64,000 bases of DNA, from positions 1 through 64,000 of the forward strand of contig JAOUMB010000006.1 in the NCBI GenBank assembly GCA_029881725.1, in the 5' to 3' direction. Shown in pieces: positions 8,120 to 16,217 of the stretch (the stretch's first letter is position 1; every line of letters starts with the position of its first letter). The notes under the pieces are model-generated. The model did no database searches. It had not been told where the DNA came from and worked only from the letters and a program-made list of their open reading frames with translations. The translations under genes and the position numbers were made by a program. This stretch comes from Nitrospirota bacterium (lineage in GTDB: Bacteria > Nitrospirota > JACRHL01).

Positions 8120-9220
8120 CTAGAAAAACAGAGCCACGGAGGCCAGAAGTTGCTGCACGGTGGTGCCGGCGGGAACGTCGTAACGGGTGTTGTTTCCTTC
8201 CAGTTTGACGGTCATGTTCGGCTGCGGACGCCAGTTGATGCCGCCCGTGTGGCGAATGGGCATGCCGCCGTCGGTGCCAGTCACCAACCCCCGGTCCAGC
8301 CCCTCATACCGGTAGAACAGGCGCACCCCCTTGCTCACCCGCACCGCGGGCTGCACGTAAAACCCTTCCGGGCCGCTGGCGCCGTCCTGATGGACGTATT
8401 CGGCCAGCAGTTCCAGCAGGCGGGTGTTGATCTGCAATTCCAGGCCGGTGATGTCCACCGGCTGCGTCGGTGTTAATGGAGCGGGAGGCGGGTAATCGCG
8501 CAGGGTGTGGTGTCCGAAGAAGCTCAGGTCCAGCCGCCCGGTGGTGGAAAACAGGCCGCCCAGGTTCAGGGTCAGCTTGCCGCCGCCGCCCTTGTGGTCG
8601 CTGGTATCGGTGGCCGCGTGGCTGTCGCCGTTGGTCACCCACGTGGAATAGGTGGCGCCCACCTTGCCCACATAGGTGGCGCCGTGCAGCATCAGGCCGG
8701 TGGCGTCATCCGGAAACACTTTTTTAACCAGCAACGGCGGGGCGGTGCTCATGGTGACCGGGGCGAAATGGTGGGCGTTCCAGTATTCCGGGACCAGGAA
8801 CTTGCCGCCGCGCACCTTGAAGGCGTCGTTGACCTGATACTGGAACCAGGCGTATTCCAGGGCTACGGCGCCGGTGACATCGGGATTGGGCGTTCCCTCC
8901 TTGACGGTTACCCCGTCCTCGTACTCGATCTCGGACAGCACCTGCCAGCGGTCCCACTCCCGGCCCACGAACAGGTTGAAACTGTGCTGGCGGAAGGTGC
9001 TCCGGCCCGCGCCGGAGTCGGTGATGATGTCGAAGGAGTAGTAGCCGTTGATGCGCACGCCGCTGTTCGCGTCGTCGATTTTGTTCTGTTCCAGTTCCTC
9101 CCGCAGCTGCATGATCTCGGCGGCCAGGTCGTCCAGCCGGTCGGCCAGGGCCGGGGCGGGCAGCAGCAGGGGGGCCAGCAGGAGGGACAAAAGGCCCGGC
9201 AGACGGGAAGGACGGGTCAT
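8120..9220 (-). CDS. Putative outer-membrane beta-barrel (porin-like) protein
   Basis: This 366-residue protein has a signal peptide ending in PALA, a short N-terminal coiled-coil (LDDLAAEIMQLREELEQNK), and a body of alternating polar and hydrophobic strands starting at VRINGYYSFDII and ending with terminal FF, a typical outer-membrane barrel C-terminus. The coiled-coil plus barrel arrangement resembles phosphate-selective-porin-like and other alginate- or carbohydrate-type porins, but the exact family is not certain. It is the first gene of the operon with the PstS-like protein and the MFS transporter. The start at 9220 gives the intact signal peptide. Confidence 0.8.
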   Translation of the reverse strand: MTRPSRLPGLLSLLLAPLLLPAPALADRLDDLAAEIMQLREELEQNKIDDANSGVRINGYYSFDIITDSGAGRSTFRQHSFNLFVGREWDRWQVLSEIEYEDGVTVKEGTPNPDVTGAVALEYAWFQYQVNDAFKVRGGKFLVPEYWNAHHFAPVTMSTAPPLLVKKVFPDDATGLMLHGATYVGKVGATYSTWVTNGDSHAATDTSDHKGGGGKLTLNLGGLFSTTGRLDLSFFGHHTLRDYPPPAPLTPTQPVDITGLELQINTRLLELLAEYVHQDGASGPEGFYVQPAVRVSKGVRLFYRYEGLDRGLVTGTDGGMPIRHTGGINWRPQPNMTVKLEGNNTRYDVPAGTTVQQLLASVALFF

Positions 9221-9294
9221 TGGACGGCTCCGGAAAAAGTCATGCGGCCCACCTTACGCAATCGGCAAAGCACAAATCAATAGCGGTTTCGGGT

Positions 9295-9702
9295 TCAGGG
9301 CAGGTGCCGTCCATCCCCCGGTTCCGGCAACCGGCAGGGGACGGGGGGCAGCCGGTGACGGCGGCGGGCCACGGCCCGGTAGGGCGGGTCGATCAGCCAG
9401 CGCGGCAGGCGGGCCGCGAGCGCCGCCAGCCGCCAGGGGCCGCCCAGCAATGCCGCTGCCTGCAACACGGCGCGGGCGTGGGTTTCGAGCACCACGCCGT
9501 GGGCCCCGTGGCGGGCCAGCACCAGGGAATCCGGGGGGAGGGGCGCGCCCAGCAGGGAGGCGGTGGGGCCGGACAGGGGGGCGAAGCGCAGGCGGTGCTG
9601 GCGGTCGCGCCCGTACAACCACCCGGCCCATCCCCGGCACCAGCCGCAATCCCCGTCGTACAGCACCACCGGTGGTCCGGGAAACAGGGGGGGTGTGTTC
9701 AT
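9295..9702 (-). CDS. DCC family thiol-disulfide oxidoreductase-like protein
   Basis: This 135-residue protein of the DCC1-like family is named for its motif, seen here as VVLYDGDCGWCRGW (about 12-25), with a CxxC-like pair in a thioredoxin-type setting. The family is predicted to be redox active, but its substrates are unknown. The start ATG 9702 overlaps the stop of the glycosyltransferase gene as ATGA, so the two are translationally coupled. The C-terminus is rich in Arg and Pro (VARRRHRLPPVPCRLPEP) and may be poorly ordered. Confidence 0.85.
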   Translation of the reverse strand: MNTPPLFPGPPVVLYDGDCGWCRGWAGWLYGRDRQHRLRFAPLSGPTASLLGAPLPPDSLVLARHGAHGVVLETHARAVLQAAALLGGPWRLAALAARLPRWLIDPPYRAVARRRHRLPPVPCRLPEPGDGRHLP

Positions 9703-10748
9703 CCGGCGGGGGCCCCGGCCCGCAGCAGGAACAAGCGGGCCACCCGGTGCCACTCGCGGGTGGCCGCGTGGCGGCGGGCGGCGCGCCCCATGCGTGCGCG
9801 CAGGGCGGGGGCCGTCAGCAGGCGGATCAGCGCCTCGGACAGGCGGTGCGGGTCGGTGGGGGGAACCAGCAGGCCGGTGGCGCCGTTGGCCACCACCTCC
9901 GGCGTGGCCCCCGCGTTGCCCGCGATCACCGGCAGGCCGGAGGCCATGGCCTCCAGAAAGGCGATGCCGAATCCCTCCTGCAGGCTGGGCAGGCAGAACA
10001 CGGCCGCCCGCCGGTAGGCATCGCGCACAACCGCGTCCGGCACCTCGCCGGTAAACGTCACGCTTTCCAGCAAGCCCATGGCGCGGGCCTGTTCCCGCAG
10101 GCGGGGCAATTCCGGCCCACCTCCCACCACCCGCAGACGCACGCCGGGAACTACCCTGCGCACCCGGGTCAGGGCGGTCAGCAGGGTCGCGGTGTTCTTG
10201 CGCGGGTATTGGCGGGCCACGGTGAGAATCTCCGGCGGGGCGTCCCCGGAGGCGGGAAAGGGCTCCGGCAGGGACACCCCCTCGGGCACCACCGCCACCC
10301 GCCCCGGATCCAGGCCGTAGTTGCGGCAGGCGGCGCGGGCGCTGTACAGGCTGGGCACCAGCACCCGGTGCGCGCGGCGGGCGTTGCATGCCTCCAGCCT
10401 TCCCTGCACGGCCAGAGCGGCCCGGGCGATGCCCCGTTCGAAGCGGGCCTCGTCGCGGCACACGCCCTTGAGGGCCACCACATACCGCTGATTCGGCGCG
10501 GGGCGTACGGAAAAGCCGTCCCAGTCGAACCCCACCAGCAGGTCGAAGCGCCGCCCGGCCAAACGGGAGGGCAGTTCCAGGTTGTAGCGCAGACGGGAGA
10601 TCAGTGTGGGCGGGCGCTCCGGGGCGCGCAGGTGGATGACCCGGTGCCCCAGATCCCTCAATCCCGCGCCCAGGCCGTCGATGGCGGCGGCGGTTCCGCT
10701 ACCACGCGCGCGGCAACGGTGCCAGGAGTCGAGAAAGGCGATCTCCAA
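9699..10748 (-). CDS. Family 4 glycosyltransferase
   Basis: This 349-residue GT-B glycosyltransferase has a C-terminal donor-binding half of GT4 type: VARQYPRKNTATLLTAL, then the segment SLQEGFGIAFLEAMASGLPV containing the EGFGxxxLEAMASG motif of nucleotide-sugar binding. The acceptor-binding N-terminal half is divergent. The start is TTG 10748, preceded by a GGGCGGG-rich stretch. It lies 16 bases after the pterin dehydratase gene and overlaps the DCC gene by 4 bases. Donor and acceptor cannot be told from the sequence; no other sugar gene is adjacent, so a role in LPS or in glycosylating a small molecule is open. Confidence 0.88.
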   Translation of the reverse strand: MEIAFLDSWHRCRARGSGTAAAIDGLGAGLRDLGHRVIHLRAPERPPTLISRLRYNLELPSRLAGRRFDLLVGFDWDGFSVRPAPNQRYVVALKGVCRDEARFERGIARAALAVQGRLEACNARRAHRVLVPSLYSARAACRNYGLDPGRVAVVPEGVSLPEPFPASGDAPPEILTVARQYPRKNTATLLTALTRVRRVVPGVRLRVVGGGPELPRLREQARAMGLLESVTFTGEVPDAVVRDAYRRAAVFCLPSLQEGFGIAFLEAMASGLPVIAGNAGATPEVVANGATGLLVPPTDPHRLSEALIRLLTAPALRARMGRAARRHAATREWHRVARLFLLRAGAPAG

Positions 10749-10764
10749 ACCCGCCCCCGGCGCG

Positions 10765-11094
10765 TCACACCTGATGATCGGCCTTGGCGGCCAGGATAAA
10801 GTCGCTTTCGGTAAGGCCGTCCACCGCGTGGGTCCACACGGTGAGCACCACCTTGCCCCAGGTCAGGTAGATGTCCGGGTGGTGCCCCTCCGCCTCGGCC
10901 AGGGCGCCGATGCGGTTGACGAAGGCCAGCGCGCTCTTGAAATCGGGAAAGGTGTAGGTCTTTTCCAGCCGGTGCCCGGCCAGGACGCGCCAGCCGCCGC
11001 CCAGTTCCTGAAGCAGCATGCCGACGGTTTGCGCGTTCAGCGCGGGCACGCCGCCGGAACACGGGACGCATTTCTTTTCAGCCAGAGAGATCAT
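10765..11094 (-). CDS. 4a-hydroxytetrahydrobiopterin dehydratase (PCD/DCoH family)
   Basis: This 109-residue pterin-4a-carbinolamine dehydratase recycles oxidised tetrahydrobiopterin after aromatic amino-acid hydroxylation. The family motif is intact: EAEGHHPDIYLTW with the two catalytic histidines, then the W-T-H and D residues further on. The start is ATG 11094, preceded by AGGAG at 5-6 bases; longer upstream frames run antisense into pepA. The N-terminal extension KKCVPCSGGVPAL is typical of bacterial members. No phenylalanine hydroxylase is in the window. In bacteria lacking the hydroxylase these proteins are thought to serve molybdopterin or folate metabolism. Confidence 0.93.
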   Translation of the reverse strand: MISLAEKKCVPCSGGVPALNAQTVGMLLQELGGGWRVLAGHRLEKTYTFPDFKSALAFVNRIGALAEAEGHHPDIYLTWGKVVLTVWTHAVDGLTESDFILAAKADHQV

Positions 11095-11168
11095 GGTTGC
11101 TCCTGTGCGGCAAGGGGGATTCGCTTCAAGCGTAGGCCCCCGCCCGCCGCTGGGCAACCTTTGTTTGG

Positions 11169-12677
11169 CTATCCTTGCGAAAGGCGCCGCAACATGCCGG
11201 TGAGCAGCCGCACCCCGGTGCCGCGCATGCCCTTGGGCAGGTAGTCGGTGGACTTGTTGACCCAGGCGGTGCTGGCGATGTCCAGATGCACCCACGGCAC
11301 ATCCCCCACAAAGCGCTTCAGGAAGCAGGCGGCGGTGATGGTGCCCCCGGCGCGGCCGCCGGTGTTCTTGATGTCGGCGATGTCGCTCTTGAGGTCGTCG
11401 TTGTACTCGTCCCACAGGGGCAGTTCCCACACCCGCTCGCCGGTTTCCTCGCCCACCTCCCGGGCGGTCTGCTTGCCGTCATCGGAGGTGCCCAGCAGGC
11501 CGATGGCGTGGTTGCCCAGGGCCACCACGCAGGCGCCGGTGAGGGTGGCGATGTCCAGCATCAGGCGCGGCTGGTAGGTTTTTTCGCCGTAGGACAGGCC
11601 GTCGGCCAGCACCAGCCGCCCCTCGGCGTCGGTGTTGATCACCTCCACGGTCATGCCGTTGTGCATGTGCAGCACGTCGCCGGGGTTGATGGCGGTGCCG
11701 CTGGGCATGTTTTCGGCGGCGGTCAGGATGCCCACCACGTGAATCGGCAGGCCCAGTTCGGCCACCGCGCGCATGGTGGCGAGCACCGCGGCGCCGCCGC
11801 CCATGTCACCCTTCATCTCCTCCATGCCGGCGGACGGCTTGATGGAAATGCCGCCGGTATCGAAGGTGATCGACTTGCCAACCATCACCACCGGGGCCCC
11901 TTCGGCCCCCTTGTATTCGATGATGATGAACTTGGGCGGCTCCACGGAGCCCTGCCCCACGCCCACCATGCCGCCCATGTTGCGGGCGATCATCTCGTCC
12001 TTTTCGAGCACGGTGACGGTCAGGTTCAGGCGCCCGGCCAGGGCCCTGGCGTCTTCCGCCAGACGGGTGGGGGTGACCACGGAGGACGGGTGGTTGGCCA
12101 GGTCGGCGGCGTAGTTGGTGGCACGGGCCACGGTGGCGCCATAGGTGGCGCCACCCTCGGCCGCGGCCAGGTCGGCGCCGGAGGGAACCAGAATGGTCAC
12201 GGTTTGCAGGGTGTCCGGGCGGCGGGAGTCGTCCTCGGTCTTGTATTCCAGAAAGCGGTAGGTGCCCAGCACCGCGCCGGTGGCCAGCGCCTCGGCCCCG
12301 GCGGCGGCGGACAGGGGGCCGAACGGGGTGCTGTCGGACAGGGGGGCGATGGCGGCGGTGGCGAGGCGGGCCGTATTGACGGCGCGGGCGCCCTTGCCGC
12401 CCACCCGGCGCAGGGTGTCGGCGGTGATCTTGTCGGCCTCTCCCACTCCCACGAAGCAGATGCGGCGCCCGGCGAACGATCCGGCGCCGGGAAAGGAGAT
12501 CACGTTGCCGGCACCGGCCTTGAACTCGCCCCGTGCCATGGCATCCGTCAGCAGGCCGCCCAGTTCGCGGTCCACGGCGGCGGCGGTGCCGCCGGGCGCG
12601 TCGGCCTTGGTCACCGGAACGATCAACACGTCGGCGGAAAATCCGGTCGGGGCGGCCTCTACTACGCGAACGTCCAT
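11169..12677 (-). CDS. pepA: Leucyl aminopeptidase (M17)
   Basis: This 502-residue cytosolic metallo-aminopeptidase releases N-terminal residues. The two-metal active site is intact: VGKSITFDTGGISIKP supplies the catalytic Lys and metal-binding Asp, GDMGGGAAVL follows, and the family signature NTDAEGRL is present. The N-terminal macro-like domain (about 1-160) and the C-terminal catalytic domain give the usual family length. It lies downstream of queE (58 bases) on the minus strand and upstream of the pterin dehydratase. PepA proteins can also bind DNA as repressors or XerCD accessory factors, but nothing here shows that. Confidence 0.97.
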   Translation of the reverse strand: MDVRVVEAAPTGFSADVLIVPVTKADAPGGTAAAVDRELGGLLTDAMARGEFKAGAGNVISFPGAGSFAGRRICFVGVGEADKITADTLRRVGGKGARAVNTARLATAAIAPLSDSTPFGPLSAAAGAEALATGAVLGTYRFLEYKTEDDSRRPDTLQTVTILVPSGADLAAAEGGATYGATVARATNYAADLANHPSSVVTPTRLAEDARALAGRLNLTVTVLEKDEMIARNMGGMVGVGQGSVEPPKFIIIEYKGAEGAPVVMVGKSITFDTGGISIKPSAGMEEMKGDMGGGAAVLATMRAVAELGLPIHVVGILTAAENMPSGTAINPGDVLHMHNGMTVEVINTDAEGRLVLADGLSYGEKTYQPRLMLDIATLTGACVVALGNHAIGLLGTSDDGKQTAREVGEETGERVWELPLWDEYNDDLKSDIADIKNTGGRAGGTITAACFLKRFVGDVPWVHLDIASTAWVNKSTDYLPKGMRGTGVRLLTGMLRRLSQG

Positions 12678-12735
12678 GTCATCTCCTGTGTGGTTTCTTG
12701 ATATTTGGTGCCCGAAGGCGGGTAAGTGGGCTGCG

Positions 12736-13377
12736 TCAGACGCCTCGCGCGGCGGGGGACCAGATGTGTTTGTGAAGCTGGAGTTGCAGGCGCACCGGCA
12801 GTCCTCCCTCCAGAATCCATTCGGCCAGAAGGGACGGTTCCAACATACCGAAGGCGGGGGAAAACAGCACCGGCACCCGTTCGGTCAGGTGGTACAGGGC
12901 CACGATCTTGGCCGCCCAGTCGAAATCCTCCCGGTCGGTGAGGATGAACTTGACCTCGTCGCCGTCCCGCAGGTGGTCCAGGTTTTCCCAGCAGATGTTG
13001 CCGGTCATGCCGCTGGAGGGGGCTTTCAGATCCAGGATGCGGCGCACGCGGGGGTCCAGGTGGGCGATGGGCAGGCTGCCACCGGTCTCCAGCAACACCT
13101 CGTAGCCCAGGTCGCACAGTTCGGCGAGAAAGCGGGGCGCTTCGGGCTGCAACAGGGGCTCGCCGCCGGTCAGTTCCACCAGCCGGTTGCCGAAGGCCGC
13201 CACCTGGGAATAGAGCCGGTCGAGGGGTTCCTCGGTGCCGCCGGAATAGGCATAGGCCGTATCGCACCAGGTGCAGCGCTGGTTGCAGCCGGTGGTGCGC
13301 ACGAAGGTGCACGGCCGCCCCGCGTGGGTGGATTCACCCTGAATGCTGCTGAATACCTCGGTAACCCGCATAACCAT
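12736..13377 (-). CDS. queE: 7-carboxy-7-deazaguanine synthase
   Basis: This 213-residue radical SAM enzyme of queuosine/7-deazaguanine biosynthesis converts 6-carboxytetrahydropterin to 7-carboxy-7-deazaguanine. The iron-sulfur cluster motif is CxxxCxxC at Cys31, Cys35 and Cys38 (GCNQRCTWCDT). The substrate-contact opening VFSSIQGESTHAGRP and the SAM-contact stretch LVELTGGEPLLQ are also present. The length fits the family. The other que genes (queD, queC, queF) are not in the window. Starts at 13377 and 13371 are both possible. It sits between aroE and pepA. Confidence 0.96.
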   Translation of the reverse strand: MVMRVTEVFSSIQGESTHAGRPCTFVRTTGCNQRCTWCDTAYAYSGGTEEPLDRLYSQVAAFGNRLVELTGGEPLLQPEAPRFLAELCDLGYEVLLETGGSLPIAHLDPRVRRILDLKAPSSGMTGNICWENLDHLRDGDEVKFILTDREDFDWAAKIVALYHLTERVPVLFSPAFGMLEPSLLAEWILEGGLPVRLQLQLHKHIWSPAARGV

Positions 13378-13420
13378 TGATGATAAGGGGGGGGGCGAAA
13401 GCCGTCAACCGGCCGCCATT

Positions 13421-14296
13421 TTAAATTGTTTCGCCCAGCGCCCGGCGCATGGCGTCCACCGGCGCCGGCTGCCCGGTCCACAGGGTGAACGCGGCGGCCC
13501 CCTGATGGAGCAGCATGCCGAAGCCGTTCAGGCAGCGGGCCCGCAGTGCTTCGCAACGGGCCAGCAGGGGGGTTACCGGCGGCGCGTAGATCAGGTCCAC
13601 CACGATGTGGCCGGGGGAAATGCCGTTGGTGTCGATGGGCGAGCCGTCGCCCTCCTTCATGCCCATGGGGGTGGTGTTGACGATCAGTTCCGCCCAGTTG
13701 ATGCCGCAACGGTGATCGAGCGGGCTCCACGGCAGGGTTTTGAAAAGGCACTCCGGGTGGCGCGCGGCCAGATGGCCCGCCAGCGCCTCCGCCTGCTCCT
13801 GGCGGCGGGCGCACAGGTACATCTCGGGAACCCCTTCGCGGGCCAGCTGGTCGGCCACCGCGCGGGCCGATCCGCCGGCCCCGAGGATGAGCACCTTGCT
13901 GTGCCGGGGGCGGAAACGGTGGGCCTCGTGCAGGGCGCGCACAAAGCCGATGCCGTCCGTATTGTGGCCGGTCAGGCGGCCGTCGTCGATCACCACGGTG
14001 TTCACCGCGCCGATGGCCTCGGCCTCGGGGGACAGTTGGTCCAGCAGCGGCAGCACCGCCTCCTTGTGGGGAATGGTCACGTTGAAGCCGCGCAGGCCGC
14101 TGGCGGCCAGGCCGCGCACGGCGGCCTCCAGCCGCTCCGGGGCCACGGGGAACGGCACGTAGGCCCAGTTCATGCCCCGTTCGGAAAAGGCGGCGTTGTG
14201 CATCTGCGGCGAGCGGGAATGGCTGACCGGGTGGCCGATGATGCCCACCAGGGTGGTGGCGCCGGTAACGGAAATCGGGGTGTCTGGACGGGTCAC
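13421..14296 (-). CDS. aroE: Shikimate dehydrogenase (NADP)
   Basis: This 291-residue enzyme of the aromatic amino-acid pathway reduces 3-dehydroshikimate. Substrate-site motifs are clear: HPVSHSRSPQMHNAAF, the catalytic-Lys segment NVTIPHKEAV and the Asp in GHNTDGIGF. The NADP Rossmann loop is LILGAGGSARAVADQL, followed by CARRQEQAEAL, where basic residues fit NADP preference. It follows cvpA by 53 bases on the minus strand. The N-terminus is a few residues longer than usual, so the true start may be slightly downstream of 14296. Confidence 0.97.
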   Translation of the reverse strand: MTRPDTPISVTGATTLVGIIGHPVSHSRSPQMHNAAFSERGMNWAYVPFPVAPERLEAAVRGLAASGLRGFNVTIPHKEAVLPLLDQLSPEAEAIGAVNTVVIDDGRLTGHNTDGIGFVRALHEAHRFRPRHSKVLILGAGGSARAVADQLAREGVPEMYLCARRQEQAEALAGHLAARHPECLFKTLPWSPLDHRCGINWAELIVNTTPMGMKEGDGSPIDTNGISPGHIVVDLIYAPPVTPLLARCEALRARCLNGFGMLLHQGAAAFTLWTGQPAPVDAMRRALGETI

Positions 14297-14349
14297 GGGC
14301 TGGCTCCTGCGGTGCGGCCAGCCAGCATACCCTCACCGGGGGATGCGGC

Positions 14350-14862
14350 TCAACGTTTCTCGAGCAGATCCTTTTTGGCGGGGAGTATCTTCAGGCCGGC
14401 GGAAAAGGTTTTGGCGGTGGGAATGAAGGTGGCGGACACGAAGGACTTGGAAATGCCCGTGCGCCCCTGCGGCCACACCATCAGGGTGGCGATGATGATG
14501 CCCACCAGGATCACCCCCTTGATTCCGCCCAGCACCAGTCCGCCCAGATGGTCGGCAAAGTGGTAGGCCTTGCCCAGGTTCATGGTGCGCACGATCATGC
14601 CCGCCAGCAGCTCGATGCCCAGCAGGCAGACGATGAACAGCAGGATGTAGGCGGTGGCGCCCGCCACCTGGGGGATTTCGATGGCCGCGCTCAACCCCGG
14701 CGCCATGGCCTGGTAACCGCTCTTGGCCAGATAGTGCCCGCCCAGCACAGCGCCCAGGCTGAACAGTTCGCGGGTGGTGCCGCGCAGGCCGCCCACCATG
14801 ACCCCCAGCATCAGCACGCCGACGATGATGGCGTCGATGGAATTCAGCGGTGGCAGGTTCAT
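14350..14862 (-). CDS. CvpA family membrane protein
   Basis: This 170-residue inner-membrane protein has four predicted transmembrane segments. Typical CvpA/colicin V production features include the opening LNSIDAIIVGVLMLGVMVGG, then RGTTRELFSL, and the third/fourth-helix pair ending GGLVLGGIKGVILVGIII. CvpA proteins are needed for colicin V production and bile or envelope stress tolerance in enterics; the molecular role is unresolved. The start ATG 14862 was chosen because further upstream codons give non-membrane, Arg-rich sequence. It is divergent from the MinD-like gene across a 383-base gap. Confidence 0.9.
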   Translation of the reverse strand: MNLPPLNSIDAIIVGVLMLGVMVGGLRGTTRELFSLGAVLGGHYLAKSGYQAMAPGLSAAIEIPQVAGATAYILLFIVCLLGIELLAGMIVRTMNLGKAYHFADHLGGLVLGGIKGVILVGIIIATLMVWPQGRTGISKSFVSATFIPTAKTFSAGLKILPAKKDLLEKR

Positions 14863-15245
14863 GCGGCGGAGCGCTCCGGCGAAACGGTGGCTCCGCAACG
14901 GGAAAGCGCCGTCGGTGCGCGGCGCGCGCTGATGATAACCCCACCTTTCATGGCGACCTCTTTCATCCCTGAACCGGCACCCGGCGGGTGCCCACGTCAC
15001 CTGAACATGATCCCATCCCCTGCCGGAAATCCGTTTCCGGCGCGGGATCACCCTCATAATTTCGGCTATTTGCGGCCAGAACTGAAGGTCGTGTCAAGCC
15101 CCCGGAGAGTCCCCAAAGGCTGTAACCATGCAGGAAACAGGCGTGGAATGATGGGGGCGGGGCGTCGCAACGTCCCGAAAAAAAACAGGGAATTTCCCGG
15201 TTCGGCTTGTGTCGAGGACAAAATATACGATACAAATATCGGGTT
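14863..15245. other. Divergent intergenic region with two hairpins
   Basis: No gene is seen between cvpA and the MinD-like gene. Two perfect inverted repeats lie here: GGCACCC/GGGTGCC with a 3-base loop (14976-14992), and GCCGGAAA/TTTCCGGC with a 4-base loop (15022-15041). The second is nested within TGATCCC (15008-15014) and GGGATCA (15044-15050). GGGAATTTCCC at 15188-15198 is a further palindrome. An AT-rich segment at 15219-15240 just before the MinD-like start is a likely promoter zone, but no well-spaced -35/-10 pair is convincing. Confidence 0.5.
15008..15050. repeat. Nested inverted repeat
   Basis: The outer arms TGATCCC and GGGATCA enclose a perfect 8-bp stem GCCGGAAA/TTTCCGGC with loop TCCG. 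The internal loop is asymmetric (7 and 2 bases). No T tract follows on either strand, so a terminator is unlikely. It could be an operator or a structured 5' leader. Confidence 0.45.
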
Positions 15246-16217
15246 ATGAGCACGCTGAAGCTGTCCGTTGGTCCCGAAGGGTTTGGAGAGGGGCGCGAGG
15301 TCTGGGCGATCGGCAGTGGCAAGGGCGGAACCGGTAAAACGTTTCTGTCCACCAACCTGGGGATCACGCTTGCCAAAATGGGCAAGAAGGTGATCCTGAT
15401 GGATGCCGACCTCGGGTGCGCCAATCTGCACACCGTGCTGGGGATGAGCCAGGTACCGGAAACGCTTTCCGACTTCCTGTCCGGCCGCGTAAATACGCTG
15501 GACGGAGTGGTGGTGGATACGCCGTTTCCCAACCTGCGCCTGATCAGTGGCGCCCAGGATTTCCTGGAGGTGGCCAACCCCACCTACAACCGCAAGACGG
15601 CACTGCTCAACGCATTGAAAAAACTGGAATTTGACTATCTCCTGTTCGATCTTGGCGCCGGCACCAGCTACAACACGCTGGATTTTTTTCTGGCCGCCCA
15701 CAAGGCGATTCTGATGGTCATGCCGGAACCCACGGCGGTTGAAAACGCTTATCGGTTTATCAAGAGCGCCTATTTTCGCTACCTCAAACGGGTGTCCACC
15801 GAACTGGACGTGAAACGCCTGATCGAGGAGGGGATGGACCTCAAGAACGACAAGGGCATCCGCACCGTCCACCAGCTGCTGGAGGTCATCAGCAAGGCCG
15901 ACCCGGCAAAGGGGCACCAGCTGCGCGACGGGCTGCTGGCCATGCGCCCGCGGCTGGTGGTCAATCACGTGCGCTCGCTGGAAGACGTGACCCTGGGTTT
16001 CGCAATGCGCAGTTCGGTGGAAAAATACTTTGGCATGCGTATGGATTACGTAGGCTATGTGGAATACGACGACGTGGTGTGGAAGGCCGCCCGCCAGCGC
16101 AGGCCGGTGGTGGCGGAGTATCCTTATTCGAGCCCGGCGCGATGCATCGACCGGGTGGTGCAAAACTTGATGAGCGGCGCCCAGCTGGATCTGGAGACGG
16201 TCATTGGAAAACGGTGA
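15246..16217 (+). CDS. MinD/ParA-family P-loop ATPase
   Basis: This 323-residue cytoplasmic ATPase belongs to the SIMIBI class of deviant Walker A ATPases. The deviant P-loop GSGKGGTGKTFLSTN is near residues 22-36 and the DADLGCANLHTVLG segment follows. LISGAQDFLEVANP and PEPTAVENAYRFIK are typical of FlhG/MinD-like proteins of deltaproteobacteria. A C-terminal membrane-targeting helix is not obvious. The start is ATG 15246. It overlaps the J-like/HTH gene by 14 bases and opens a four-gene set with it, DUF4912 and GH57. MinD-type ATPases position other machines in the cell; what this one positions is unknown. No minC, minE, flhF or flagellar gene is nearby. Confidence 0.9.
   Translation: MSTLKLSVGPEGFGEGREVWAIGSGKGGTGKTFLSTNLGITLAKMGKKVILMDADLGCANLHTVLGMSQVPETLSDFLSGRVNTLDGVVVDTPFPNLRLISGAQDFLEVANPTYNRKTALLNALKKLEFDYLLFDLGAGTSYNTLDFFLAAHKAILMVMPEPTAVENAYRFIKSAYFRYLKRVSTELDVKRLIEEGMDLKNDKGIRTVHQLLEVISKADPAKGHQLRDGLLAMRPRLVVNHVRSLEDVTLGFAMRSSVEKYFGMRMDYVGYVEYDDVVWKAARQRRPVVAEYPYSSPARCIDRVVQNLMSGAQLDLETVIGKR

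Noticed and set aside
15188..15198. GGGAATTTCCC followed on the minus strand by a T8 run, as a terminator
   Set aside because: The palindrome would leave a one-base loop and cannot fold as a terminator hairpin.
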